From: an uncultured Alphaproteobacteria bacterium | GTDB lineage: Bacteria; Pseudomonadota; Alphaproteobacteria; Thalassobaculales; Thalassobaculaceae | Assembly (NCBI GenBank): GCA_902629125.1 | Contig: CACOPQ010000003.1 | Location: 62,001-126,000, forward strand | Reading direction: 5' to 3' | DNA: 64,000 nucleotides | Shown here: positions 8,092 to 16,563 of the stretch, in pieces | Layout: the number at the start of each line of letters is the position of its first letter | Position numbering within the stretch: position 1 is the stretch's first letter | Position numbers and translations under genes: made by a program | The notes under the pieces: generated by a model | Databases searched by the model: none | Seen by the model: the letters and a program-made list of their open reading frames with translations, nothing else | What the model was told of the DNA's origin: nothing

Positions 8092-8861
8092 ATTTGGGGG
8101 CTACTAAAATAGTTAATACTGTTTGGATTACGGGCGCTGGCAAAGGTATAGGCAGAGAATTAGCAAGAATATTCGCTGAAAACTCATGGACAGTTGCTGT
8201 AAGTGCGAGAACAGAAAATGATTTAATAAGTTTGCAAAATGAGTTTGAAAACAAACAAATCAATAGGTATCCCCTAGATGTTTCAGACTTAGATGCCACT
8301 GTCAGAACTATCCACGAGATAGAGAAAGAAATAGGCTTTCCAAACCTAATTGTCCTAAACGCAGGAACACATATGCCTATTTCTGCGGAGAGCTTTTCAG
8401 TAGAAAAAGTTCGTACGTTGATGGAGGTAAACTTCATGGGTGTAGTTAATGCCTTGTCTGAAATCATCCCTAAATTTGTTTCGGCTGGAGAAGGTCACGT
8501 CGCTATCGTAGCATCATTGGCGGGTTATAGAGGTTTACCAACAGCAGCAGGTTATGGTGCTAGTAAAGCGGCTTTGATTAATATGTGTGAATCGTTACGG
8601 CCAGAGCTGATGAAATACAATGTACGGCTAACACTTATAAATCCTGGCTTTGTTGAGACACCACTTACCGATCAAAATGAGTTTGAAATGCCCTTCATTA
8701 TTACCGCAAAGGATGCAGCGGAACGGATCTTTCGGGAAATAGAGGATTATAAATTTGAGATAGTGTTTCCAAAAAGGTTTGCTTTTATAATGAAAGCATT
8801 GCGTCTAATGCCGTATAGAATTTTCTTCTCAATTACAAAGAAACTAATTAAAAACGGGTAA
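8064..8861 (+). CDS. Short-chain dehydrogenase/reductase of the lipid cluster
   Basis: Up to 265 aa. The nucleotide motif TGAGKGIG is at residues 23-30, LNAG at 98-101, and the catalytic triad is Ser151 (VASLAG), Tyr164 and Lys168 (YGASK). The C-terminus (MKALRLMPYRIFFSITKKL) is basic and hydrophobic, suggesting membrane contact. The start is uncertain: GTG 8064 overlaps the preceding gene by 28 nt, and TTG 8094 is an alternative. It converges on the MFS gene 18 nt away. An SDR, a GPH-type transporter, a flavoprotein and a Cfa-like enzyme also occur together in the singlet-oxygen-responsive cluster of Rhodobacter, as I recall. Confidence 0.9.
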   Translation: MFLIKRSKLNLGATKIVNTVWITGAGKGIGRELARIFAENSWTVAVSARTENDLISLQNEFENKQINRYPLDVSDLDATVRTIHEIEKEIGFPNLIVLNAGTHMPISAESFSVEKVRTLMEVNFMGVVNALSEIIPKFVSAGEGHVAIVASLAGYRGLPTAAGYGASKAALINMCESLRPELMKYNVRLTLINPGFVETPLTDQNEFEMPFIITAKDAAERIFREIEDYKFEIVFPKRFAFIMKALRLMPYRIFFSITKKLIKNG

Positions 8862-8878
8862 AACATGTTCTAACTCGT

Positions 8879-10186
8879 TTAAGTGGAAAAACCATAAAGG
8901 CGGCGTTTGACAATTCCGTGTCTCTTTCGGTCTAAGGGAAAATTCCAGATGGTAAGCACGGTGATACACTTAAAGCCAATTGGAAGAAGTGCGTAAAGAA
9001 ATACTAACGCGTTCCTTCCGCTTGCACTCGGCGTATCTGGGTCAAATCCCAACCAATCTAATAAAGGGAATGCTAGACCTACGCTGCAGGCTAGGGCCAG
9101 TTTTGTTGCCATACCCCAAAGTGAAAATAGTAGGCCAGCGCGCTGGCTTTTAGTTTGAAGTTTATCGAAATCTAATATGTCCGCTTGAATGGAAGGAGGA
9201 ATAGATAAATCTGCCCCAAGACATGCTCCCGTTAGAATGCAAACAATGGAAAATAGGTAAAAGGCCCCCCCAGGTAAAAAAGGTACTAGCGAAAAAGCAC
9301 CTATTGCAAGTAACATAGCATAACACCAAATGCGATGCTTATTATACATTTTGCTGAGTGATAACCACACAGGCATCGAAATGACCGCGGTTGAAAAATA
9401 AATAAGGATCAAGATGGCCCTTTGCGTTTCATTAACGCCTAGTATTTTTTCTAAATAAAGAAAAAATAAAACCGATGGTATTCCGTTAGCGACACCGTTT
9501 AAAAACCACGCCGTAAGTAATCGAATAAATAGTTTGTTACGATTAAGTTGCAGAAGTGATTTCAAAACTGATCTGCGTGAATTTCCTTCTTTCTTTAGTC
9601 GTATGATGTCGGCGTCCGGCAACTTTTTAAGTAAGTATGGAATAGAAATAGCGCCCAGACTTATTGTTACCCACCCTATTATGCCAATTGTTTCCACTTC
9701 AGAGATTTTCAAGTTGGTCGAAAGAGCAAATATTACTCCACATGTTAAAATGCCGAGAATACCTGCTGTCTCACGGGTTGTGGTTATAGAGGTGCGCTCG
9801 TTATAATCAGTAGAGAGTTCAGCGCCCCATGTGAGATAAGGTACCGCAACAAGTGTCCAGCCGAGATATAGTATGATAGACCAGCTTATTAGATAGACTA
9901 TCCCGGCATCGTCAGCTGGATTTAATAGCTGATACAAACCAATGGCTGCAATAACTGACCCAACTGCAATCCAAGGTTTTCTGTAGTTTCTTTTTATTGG
10001 GAAACGATCACTTATTATTCCAACAATAGGATCGGTAATCGTATCAAAAATCCTTGCTAATAATAAAGCAAAACCGGTTGCCGCTAATCCCAGTTCAAGT
10101 GTTACGCCGTAAAAAGTTGGAAGATAAATGTAGAGGGGAATAGTTGGGATAGAAATAGCTAAAGCTGGAGAACTATAGATAAGCAA
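8879..10186 (-). CDS. MFS transporter, GPH (sodium:galactoside symporter-like) family
   Basis: About 435 aa with roughly 12 hydrophobic segments in the inner membrane. The N-terminus (PALAISIPTIPLYIYLPTFYG) and the DTITDPIVGIISDRFP loop (48-63) are typical of GPH-family cation symporters related to MelB. TTG at 10186 is the simplest start, but in-frame codons continue a little upstream (LNKKL-like) and the real start may be a few codons earlier. It follows the Cfa-like gene by 26 nt and is the last gene of a leftward operon. Cluster context suggests handling of a lipid-related substrate rather than a sugar, which is inference. Confidence 0.88.
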   Translation of the reverse strand: MLIYSSPALAISIPTIPLYIYLPTFYGVTLELGLAATGFALLLARIFDTITDPIVGIISDRFPIKRNYRKPWIAVGSVIAAIGLYQLLNPADDAGIVYLISWSIILYLGWTLVAVPYLTWGAELSTDYNERTSITTTRETAGILGILTCGVIFALSTNLKISEVETIGIIGWVTISLGAISIPYLLKKLPDADIIRLKKEGNSRRSVLKSLLQLNRNKLFIRLLTAWFLNGVANGIPSVLFFLYLEKILGVNETQRAILILIYFSTAVISMPVWLSLSKMYNKHRIWCYAMLLAIGAFSLVPFLPGGAFYLFSIVCILTGACLGADLSIPPSIQADILDFDKLQTKSQRAGLLFSLWGMATKLALACSVGLAFPLLDWLGFDPDTPSASGRNALVFLYALLPIGFKCITVLTIWNFPLDRKRHGIVKRRLYGFST

Positions 10187-10212
10187 AAGTTTTTTATTCA
10201 GTGAGCGTTTAA

Positions 10213-11442
10213 TTATTTTGATCCTATTAAAAATTGGCCAACATTGATATGACCAGTTTCGAATCCTGCTTCACAGTAGCTAAGGTAATAGCGCCACATC
10301 TTCTGGAATTTTTCGTCGAAACCAAGGCGTTTAATGTCGCCCCACTTTTGTTCAAATGTTGACTGCCAACGTCGTAGCGTTTCAGCATATGACTTGCCAA
10401 AATAATAGTCATCCAAAATTTTTAGCCCGGCGGAACTAACGGCATTATTTAATCTATCCTCACTTGGCAAAATCCCCCCAGGGAAAATGTATTTTTGGAT
10501 AAAATCCGGCCGCCTTTTGTAGGTCTCGAAAAACTCATCTGAAATCGTGATACTTTGAATGCCAGCTAGTCCTCCCGGCTTTAAGCGTGTTTTGATCGTC
10601 TCAAAATAGTTTCTCCAGTGCTCTTCTCCTACGGCTTCGAACATTTCTATGGAGACGATTTTATCAAAAGTGCCCTGCACATCCCGATAATCTTCTATCC
10701 GAATATCAACTAAGTTAGACAGTTGTGTCTCTTGCATCCGCCTTTGTGCAAACTTGGCTTGTTCGTTAGATAAAGTTATCCCAACTACGTGGCATTTATA
10801 TTCTTTAGCTGCCATCTCCGCAAAACCGCCCCAACCACAGCCAATCTCCAGTACACGATCGCCTTCTTTTAGTTTTAGAGCTTTTGCTAATCGTTGATAT
10901 TTACGGTTTTGGCCTACTTCAAGTTCTTCACCAAAGTCGTTAAACAAAGCTGACGAATACGACATAGACTTATCTAGCCAATGTGAATAGAACTCATTTC
11001 CCAAATCATAGTGCGCGGCAATATTCCGTCTGCTTCCTCGCTTGCTATTGTCTCGTTTCTGGTGTCGGAGCCTTTCGATTAAATTAACGAATTTTAATGG
11101 GGTTACTGCATTCCCAAGGGCTCTCTCGTTTATATCGCCGAGCAATATTAGTTGACTCAAATTTGATGTTTCCCACTCTCCGCTTAAGAAACTTTCGGCA
11201 AGGCCCAAATCGCCTGACAGTAGGAGACGTGGAATTAGTTTCCAGCTATTGATTTGAATATCTGCAGTCGGCCCGCCTTGGGTTCCTGAGTAAACCTTTT
11301 GGAAATTGGAGGGGAAAACTGCTCTTAGCTTCCCTGCTTCTATTCGTGATAACCATTTGTCTAGAAGAGCCTCCCAAAAGAGTGGTCTTTTTCGCCGGGA
11401 CTCAAGCTTTTTTTCAATTGATTTTTGTTGATTGTTATTCAT
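10213..11442 (-). CDS. Cyclopropane-fatty-acid-synthase-like SAM methyltransferase
   Basis: 409 aa. The SAM motif VLEIGCGWGGF is at 197-207, with HYDLGNEFYSHWLD at 144-157 and FPGGILPS near the C-terminal third. Substrates are acyl chains of membrane phospholipids. Compared from memory with E. coli Cfa, two bicarbonate-site residues differ. The Cys139 position (MQYSCAYW) is Ser here (MSYSSALF), and the His266 position (LHTIG) is Gln (IQSITI). Glu239 and Tyr317 equivalents remain (MFEAVG, FGKSY). That suggests a methyltransferase subgroup distinct from true cyclopropane synthases. It lies 9 nt downstream of the DUF1365 gene. Confidence 0.92.
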   Translation of the reverse strand: MNNNQQKSIEKKLESRRKRPLFWEALLDKWLSRIEAGKLRAVFPSNFQKVYSGTQGGPTADIQINSWKLIPRLLLSGDLGLAESFLSGEWETSNLSQLILLGDINERALGNAVTPLKFVNLIERLRHQKRDNSKRGSRRNIAAHYDLGNEFYSHWLDKSMSYSSALFNDFGEELEVGQNRKYQRLAKALKLKEGDRVLEIGCGWGGFAEMAAKEYKCHVVGITLSNEQAKFAQRRMQETQLSNLVDIRIEDYRDVQGTFDKIVSIEMFEAVGEEHWRNYFETIKTRLKPGGLAGIQSITISDEFFETYKRRPDFIQKYIFPGGILPSEDRLNNAVSSAGLKILDDYYFGKSYAETLRRWQSTFEQKWGDIKRLGFDEKFQKMWRYYLSYCEAGFETGHINVGQFLIGSK

Positions 11443-11451
11443 GGGTAGCGG

Positions 11452-12240
11452 TTAGTTTCTTGTATCAGGTCTTATTTTGCTAGAAGCTACTTTCCTATCA
11501 GCCGGAGTATGAGCGAAATACGGCACACCCTTCAGCCACAACTTGAGGGCTTCCCAATGAATACCGAGAATAATTTTAGCGGACATAAACGGATATTGAA
11601 ATACGTACTTAAATAAAGAAAGTCCAGTAATATTACGCCTTTTTCCAAGGAAAGAAGCTATAAGAAACACACCATCCTTATCATTTTCTTTGATCAACAC
11701 ACTAATCTCATGGTTTGGTGGAGTTATTTCAAAACGGTATTCAGCATTCATATCGACGAAAGGGGAAACATAAAGTTCTTTTTTGCACGTCTGTTTAACT
11801 ATATCGGAAAGTGCAGATTTTACAGGAATAATGTAAGAATGACGTTCAAGAAAGGTATTACAAACTTCATAGATAATGCATACAAGTTTATTATTTTCTG
11901 AGTAGCAAAAGTAAATACTTAGAGGATTGAAACCGTAACCTAGAACGCGGGGATAGCATAGCAGCTTTACCTTAAGCTCTTTAAATTCAATATCCGCTGA
12001 TCTGACTTGATCTTCGACCCATGTTTTTAGGGGGGTGCCTGCTATTGAACCATGATCTTTCTCGAAAAATGAAAAGATCCCCCGGCGGTTTATTGAAAAT
12101 AAAGGAAAGTATTTTTCGAATGCTCCGAGATCATCTAAATCAAGAAGCAAAGAAAATACTTTATATGTAAGTCGATGCTTCTTTGGGCGCAAGCGTTGAT
12201 GGAAAACAATACCTTCGTAAATTGAAGAAGTTTCTATCAT
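11452..12240 (-). CDS. DUF1365 family protein
   Basis: 262 aa. It shows the DUF1365 hallmarks: an N-terminal IYEGIVFHQRLRPKKHRLTYKVF, a long LLCYPRVLGYGFNPLSIYFCYS segment in the middle, and a C-terminal part ending in a KLWLKGVPYFAH motif. Biochemistry is unestablished to my knowledge, but the family is almost always encoded between an FAD amine-oxidase-like protein and a Cfa-like methyltransferase, as here. Its start overlaps the flavoprotein stop by 4 nt, so the two are translationally coupled. It probably acts with them on membrane fatty acyl chains. Confidence 0.9.
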   Translation of the reverse strand: MIETSSIYEGIVFHQRLRPKKHRLTYKVFSLLLDLDDLGAFEKYFPLFSINRRGIFSFFEKDHGSIAGTPLKTWVEDQVRSADIEFKELKVKLLCYPRVLGYGFNPLSIYFCYSENNKLVCIIYEVCNTFLERHSYIIPVKSALSDIVKQTCKKELYVSPFVDMNAEYRFEITPPNHEISVLIKENDKDGVFLIASFLGKRRNITGLSLFKYVFQYPFMSAKIILGIHWEALKLWLKGVPYFAHTPADRKVASSKIRPDTRN

Positions 12241-13586
12241 GCTGATGTCCTATGCGACCTTGATAATTGGAGCCTATTATTTTGGCCAGCTACATTCCAT
12301 GGCCGAGAAATGGACCCTAGCGCTTCGGCAACTGCAAGGCCAGATTGAAGGCCGTCCTCATGGAAACCGTAACCAAAATAACTTCCACAAAACCAAAGCC
12401 GGTCAACCCCTTGAAGATCCCAGAGAAATTTTTGTGATTCAAGAGCTTTTTCATCAAAGAATGGATGCGTGTATTCTTGCTCTAAAATAACTGTGTCTGG
12501 GTCAACTCTCATATTAGGGTTTAATGTAACAAAATAGTCATTTTTTGTTTCTAGGTTCTGTAACTTATTCATCCAGTAAGTCACTGAAAAAGTCTTTTTG
12601 CTTGTTTCAGCTTCAGCCTCAAGAAAGTTCCAACTAGACCAGGTTCTCCTCTCTCTAGGCATGAATTTTTTATCTCGGTGCAGGATAGTTTGATTTTTTG
12701 TGTAACGCCATGGAGAAAGCAGCTTGGTCTCTAGTTCACTTGGTTCTTCGATGAGTGTGATGGCTTCATCCGCATGTGTAGCGATAACAATTTGGTCAAA
12801 AAATAATGATTGACCACCTTTAGTTTTAATTTTTAATTTTTCGTACCTTCGACTGATCGAAACTACGGCATCTAAAACGGTCCTATCTTTTAATTGAGCT
12901 GACAGCAATTTTACATACTCGCGACTCCCCCCTGCGACTGTTCGCCAACTTGGACGACGAATGATATTAAGTAGCCCATGGCTTTGAAAAAAACGTATAA
13001 AGGCGTTAGCAGGGTAGGCTTTGATTTCTTCACTGGTTGTGGACCAAATAGCTGCGCCCATCGGTAAGAGATGATCATTTATAAACGTTGCATTGTAATT
13101 TTTCTGTTCAAGATATTCGCCTAAGGACATACTTTTGTCGTTCTTTTTGGCGAGAAAAGATGGAGCTTCTCTATAAAATCTAAAAATCCCTAACATCATT
13201 TTCCAAAATCGAGGCCTCACAATATTTACGCGTTGTCCGAATAGTCCATTGAGGTCAGTTCCAGAATATTCGAAAAGGCCATCATCCAAGGAAGCAGAAA
13301 ATGACATTTCGCTTATTTTTGTTGGCACATCTAGGAAGTTGAATAATGCGGTCAGGTTTGGATAATTCATTTCATTATAAACAATGAAACCTGTATCGAT
13401 GGGTATACGGCCAAACTCATCATCTGCAACCACAGTATGGCTGTGACCGCCGATATATTTATTTTTTTCAAAGACAGTAACGTCGTGTGCTTGGTTAAGT
13501 AGCCAAGCGGCAGATAATCCGCTTATTCCGCTACCTACAACGGCTATATTTAGTCGTTCTGTGCCTTGTCTGGATTGTTTGTTCAA
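12237..13586 (-). CDS. FAD-dependent amine-oxidase-like protein of the Cfa/DUF1365 cluster
   Basis: 449 aa. The FAD-binding motif GSGISG is at 18-23, followed by the acidic FEKNKYIGGH, and the flavin-closing C-terminal motif is FCGSYFGYGFHEDGLQSG. It belongs to the NAD(P)-binding Rossmann/amine oxidase superfamily, in the branch annotated near cyclopropane fatty acid genes. In the cluster it probably oxidises or desaturates an acyl chain. The first gene of a leftward four-gene operon (FAD protein, DUF1365, Cfa-like, MFS). TTG 13586 is the start, with AGGAA about 8 nt upstream. The 170-nt divergent region shared with the next gene shows no sigma site that I can assign. Confidence 0.9.
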   Translation of the reverse strand: MNKQSRQGTERLNIAVVGSGISGLSAAWLLNQAHDVTVFEKNKYIGGHSHTVVADDEFGRIPIDTGFIVYNEMNYPNLTALFNFLDVPTKISEMSFSASLDDGLFEYSGTDLNGLFGQRVNIVRPRFWKMMLGIFRFYREAPSFLAKKNDKSMSLGEYLEQKNYNATFINDHLLPMGAAIWSTTSEEIKAYPANAFIRFFQSHGLLNIIRRPSWRTVAGGSREYVKLLSAQLKDRTVLDAVVSISRRYEKLKIKTKGGQSLFFDQIVIATHADEAITLIEEPSELETKLLSPWRYTKNQTILHRDKKFMPRERRTWSSWNFLEAEAETSKKTFSVTYWMNKLQNLETKNDYFVTLNPNMRVDPDTVILEQEYTHPFFDEKALESQKFLWDLQGVDRLWFCGSYFGYGFHEDGLQSGLAVAEALGSISRPWNVAGQNNRLQLSRSHRTSA

Positions 13587-13756
13587 AGTGTATTCCTGAC
13601 TGGAGAATGTGGGTAGAACCGCTCTTATAGCTGGTAGTACTGTTCGCTAAAAGAGAAAACAAAATAAATGAGGTGAAAAAGTATTTTGAAAAATAGGTCC
13701 TTCTAAATACAATTAATTTTTTGGTTGAGCGGCTGTAAAATTTACTGGGAAGAGTA

Positions 13757-15070
13757 ATGCAAATCTTCACCGAGAGTTTCAAGTCTAGTCCTTATTGGTG
13801 GGAGAACGCATCACGTCCAAAAATTGAAATTAAAAGGATACCAGCAAAGATTGATGTTGCGATTATTGGTTCCGGTTACACTGGATTATGTGCGGCCTTT
13901 ACATTAGCAAAAGCTGGATGTGAGGTTGTTGTTTTCGATGCTGAGGATGCTGGCTGGGGATGCAGCTCAAGGAATGGTGGGCAAGTAAGTACCTCTATTA
14001 AGCCTGGGTTAAGTAAACTATGTGGGCAATTTGGGGAAGCCGCGGCAAATCAAATTATAAAGGAGGGCCAGAATTCCCTCGACTGGCTAAAGAATTTTAT
14101 AGCACGAGAAAAAATAGACTGTTCATTTAAGGTTCCAGGTCGCTTTTTTGCGGCACATAGTCAAAGGGAATTCGATAGACTGGCGGCAAACTTAAAAGCT
14201 CAGCCTGCTTCTCTGAAAGTAAATGCAAAACTTGTTACTCGAGCCGAGCAACGGAAAGAGCTGGGCACTGATATTTATCATGGGGGTGCTGTCTTTACGT
14301 CACATGCGTCACTCGACCCTGCTCTTTATCACTCGGGTTTGCTAGCAAAAGTATTAAAAGCTGGTGTTACTATAATCACTAACTGTCGGGTCAAAAAAAT
14401 AAGAAAGCATAATACAAAGTTTAGTTTAGATACCCAGCTCGGCTCTTTTAAAGCTAATAAAGTTATTGTTGGCACAAACGGATACACTGGCAAACTTACA
14501 CCATGGCTTTGTCGGCGTGTAATTCCAATTGGAAGCTATATGATCGCTACCGATGTAATAAATGACAACTTAATGAATGAGCTAATGCCCACAGACCGGG
14601 TGATAAGTGATACTCGAAAGGTTGTATACTATTACCGCCCGTCGCCAGACCGTCGCCGGATCATTTTTGGAGGACGAGTAACAACTGGAGAAGTTGATGT
14701 TAAAAGAAGTGGTGCCCTTCTACGACGGGACCTCATAGGTATTTTCCCAGAATTGAAGAATGTGAAAATTTCACATTCCTGGATGGGTTTTGTAGCATAC
14801 ACTTTTGATGAATTACCACATATTGGAGAATATGAGGGAATTCATTATGCAATGGGCTGCTGTGGATCAGGGGTAGGAATGGCCAGTTATCTAGGAACAA
14901 GAGTAGCTGAAAAAGTTCTAGGGCTGAAAGAGGGTAATACTGCATTCGACAGGCTCACGTTTGAGACTCGGCCATTTTACACGGGTAAGCCATGGTTTCT
15001 GCCGGCAACAGTTGCCTACTACAGGTGGCGAGATGGGACAGATAAGCGTAATAAAACTAGCGTTGTTTAG
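13757..15070 (+). CDS. FAD-dependent amine oxidase of the DAO family (PuuB-like)
   Basis: 437 aa. It starts with an approximately 30-residue lead (SSPYWWENA) typical of gamma-glutamylputrescine oxidase-like proteins, then the FAD motif GSGYTG at 38-43 and WGCSSRNGGQVS. The C-terminal flavin contact CCGSGVGMASYLG precedes a proline-rich end. These enzymes oxidise a primary or secondary amine to aldehyde plus ammonia and H2O2, or pass electrons to the chain. No puuA/C/D partners are adjacent, so polyamine use is only one possibility. It overlaps the next gene, on the other strand, tail to tail by 14 nt. Confidence 0.9.
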   Translation: MQIFTESFKSSPYWWENASRPKIEIKRIPAKIDVAIIGSGYTGLCAAFTLAKAGCEVVVFDAEDAGWGCSSRNGGQVSTSIKPGLSKLCGQFGEAAANQIIKEGQNSLDWLKNFIAREKIDCSFKVPGRFFAAHSQREFDRLAANLKAQPASLKVNAKLVTRAEQRKELGTDIYHGGAVFTSHASLDPALYHSGLLAKVLKAGVTIITNCRVKKIRKHNTKFSLDTQLGSFKANKVIVGTNGYTGKLTPWLCRRVIPIGSYMIATDVINDNLMNELMPTDRVISDTRKVVYYYRPSPDRRRIIFGGRVTTGEVDVKRSGALLRRDLIGIFPELKNVKISHSWMGFVAYTFDELPHIGEYEGIHYAMGCCGSGVGMASYLGTRVAEKVLGLKEGNTAFDRLTFETRPFYTGKPWFLPATVAYYRWRDGTDKRNKTSVV

Positions 15071-15884
15071 CGCCGTTATAAAGTACATCATGTTGTCTTT
15101 TTAGGGCTTCATTTCTAACATTTTGGGACTCTTTATCAAATGACCTAGTTGGTCGGGGTTCATGATCAAAATTTCCAAAATGATCAATTCCTCTGGCTAA
15201 TGTCGCACTTGTTTTTCCAGCTGTTTGTTTGACCTCTGTAGAAATATATCGAATTGCAAGCCCTATCCTGTCAACATTACTTTCATTACGTTCTGATCCG
15301 TGCACGATATTTACATGGTGTAGAGACATTTCTCCCGGTTCAAGTTCGAGATCAATTGCTTTGTTTTCATCTAAATCAGCGATAATTTCCTGTCCTCTGG
15401 TGAGGAGATTATCTTTGGAAAAAGTATCTTGGTGGTCAAGCGATGCACCTAGGTGGCTTCCAGGAATGACTCTCATACAGCCATTCGATGCCTTGCTAGG
15501 AGAAAAAGCCACCCATGCTGTAAGTACATTATGAGGTTCAAGACCCCAGTAATTGGCATCTTGATGCCAACTTACAAATCCAGCATCATGAGCTTGCTTC
15601 GCAAAAAAGCTTGAGCCCCATGCTAGAAGGTTTGGGCCAAGCATCTTACTCACGTGATCAGTTATAGCGGGACTAGTGACCAAGTCATAAAGCCATGGAA
15701 AAACTAAATGGGGCTTGCTACGCAGGACTGATTTCGCGTCAAATTTTGGATTATGGCGGAGGTAAAAAGTTCTATATTTTTTCAGATAGCTCTCAATTTG
15801 GTTGCGGCTCAAAATCCTTAGAGGGTAGAGAAAGCCATCACGATGATAATTGTCTATTTCAATTTGGCTTAAAACCGACGTCAT
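15057..15884 (-). CDS. Phytanoyl-CoA dioxygenase family protein
   Basis: 275 aa from ATG 15884, chosen because AAAGG lies 8 nt upstream; a GTG two codons earlier would be too close to it. It is a PhyH Fe(II)/2-oxoglutarate oxygenase. The HxD pair is His109/Asp111 (counting from the GTG; SWHQDANYW), GCMRVIPGSH is at 138-147, and the distal ligand is His197 in NIVHGSERNES, followed by an Arg in RIGLAIRYI. SWHQDANYWGLEP is shared with ectoine-hydroxylase-like and related marine PhyH proteins. Substrate unknown. It is convergent with the amine oxidase, which may supply or receive its substrate. Confidence 0.91.
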   Translation of the reverse strand: MTSVLSQIEIDNYHRDGFLYPLRILSRNQIESYLKKYRTFYLRHNPKFDAKSVLRSKPHLVFPWLYDLVTSPAITDHVSKMLGPNLLAWGSSFFAKQAHDAGFVSWHQDANYWGLEPHNVLTAWVAFSPSKASNGCMRVIPGSHLGASLDHQDTFSKDNLLTRGQEIIADLDENKAIDLELEPGEMSLHHVNIVHGSERNESNVDRIGLAIRYISTEVKQTAGKTSATLARGIDHFGNFDHEPRPTRSFDKESQNVRNEALKRQHDVLYNGAKQR

Positions 15885-16064
15885 GGTCACAACCTTTCAG
15901 CTTTATTGCAAGTATGCATTCTAAAATAAGCCATAGGAGTCTAGTTTAAATTGGGGCTTCTGAGAAGTTTAGGCGCGGTTTGATATGTCGTGTTGAAAAT
16001 TCATTTTATAGATGATCGAAATATGCCCTTTTTAAGGTTAGTCTCTATCCAAGTTTGAATTTGT

Positions 16065-16069
16065 GGAGG
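16065..16069 (+). promoter_or_regulatory. Strong ribosome binding site of the NIPSNAP gene
   Basis: GGAGG at 16065-16069 is 5 nt before ATG 16075. It makes the in-frame GTG at 16063 an unlikely start. Confidence 0.7.
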
Positions 16070-16074
16070 AAATC

Positions 16075-16398
16075 ATGGCTTTTTATGAGTTGCGGCAATA
16101 CAAAATTAGGCCTGGGAAAATGTCAGAGTGGCTTGAATTTATGGAGAATAAGATCATCCCGTTTCAGGTAAGCAAGGGGGCTGTAATAAGCGCTAGCTTC
16201 AAAGGCGAAAAAGACGACTCGGTTTATTTTTGGATACGTAGGTTTGAAAGTGAAACTGAAAGAGAACAACTTTATAAGGACATTTACGAAAGTGATTTTT
16301 GGAAGGATGAAGTCGCTCCCAAAGTAGGTGAGCTTATAGACCGCGAAGCCATTCAAGTACAGCGGGTTACCCCTACTAGCTTATCAATTCTAAGATAA
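16075..16398 (+). CDS. NIPSNAP family protein
   Basis: 107 aa, the size of a single NIPSNAP ferredoxin-like domain. The opening FYELRQYKIRPGKMSEWLEF and the later FWIRRFESETERE are typical of the family. The domain resembles the dimeric alpha-beta barrel. Bacterial members are cytoplasmic, mostly without assigned function, and often sit beside catabolic enzymes. This one stands alone on the plus strand, between a PhyH gene reading away and an MFS exporter downstream. Confidence 0.88.
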   Translation: MAFYELRQYKIRPGKMSEWLEFMENKIIPFQVSKGAVISASFKGEKDDSVYFWIRRFESETEREQLYKDIYESDFWKDEVAPKVGELIDREAIQVQRVTPTSLSILR

Positions 16399-16563
16399 AT
16401 CCTTTGCCGTGAGCCGAATTTTTCCCCTAAGCTGCGGGAATACTTGATTGCGGCTCCTATAAACTGTTCCCAGAAACATGAAAAAGTATTCAATAACAAA
16501 AAATCTAAATGTGAAATTTGGCTTCCATGAAGTTTAAAGCATTCTTGCATAGTTTCATGTATC

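Noticed and set aside
9534-9806. 90-codon plus-strand frame inside the MFS transporter gene
   Set aside because: Antisense to a clear membrane transporter; composition is a shadow of the coding strand.
15695-15949. 84-codon plus-strand frame opposite the PhyH gene
   Set aside because: It lies antisense to a gene with complete family motifs and has no recognisable domain or ribosome site.
16462-16538. 19-codon frame between NIPSNAP and the MFS exporter
   Set aside because: Short, without a ribosome site, and not distinguishable from chance.
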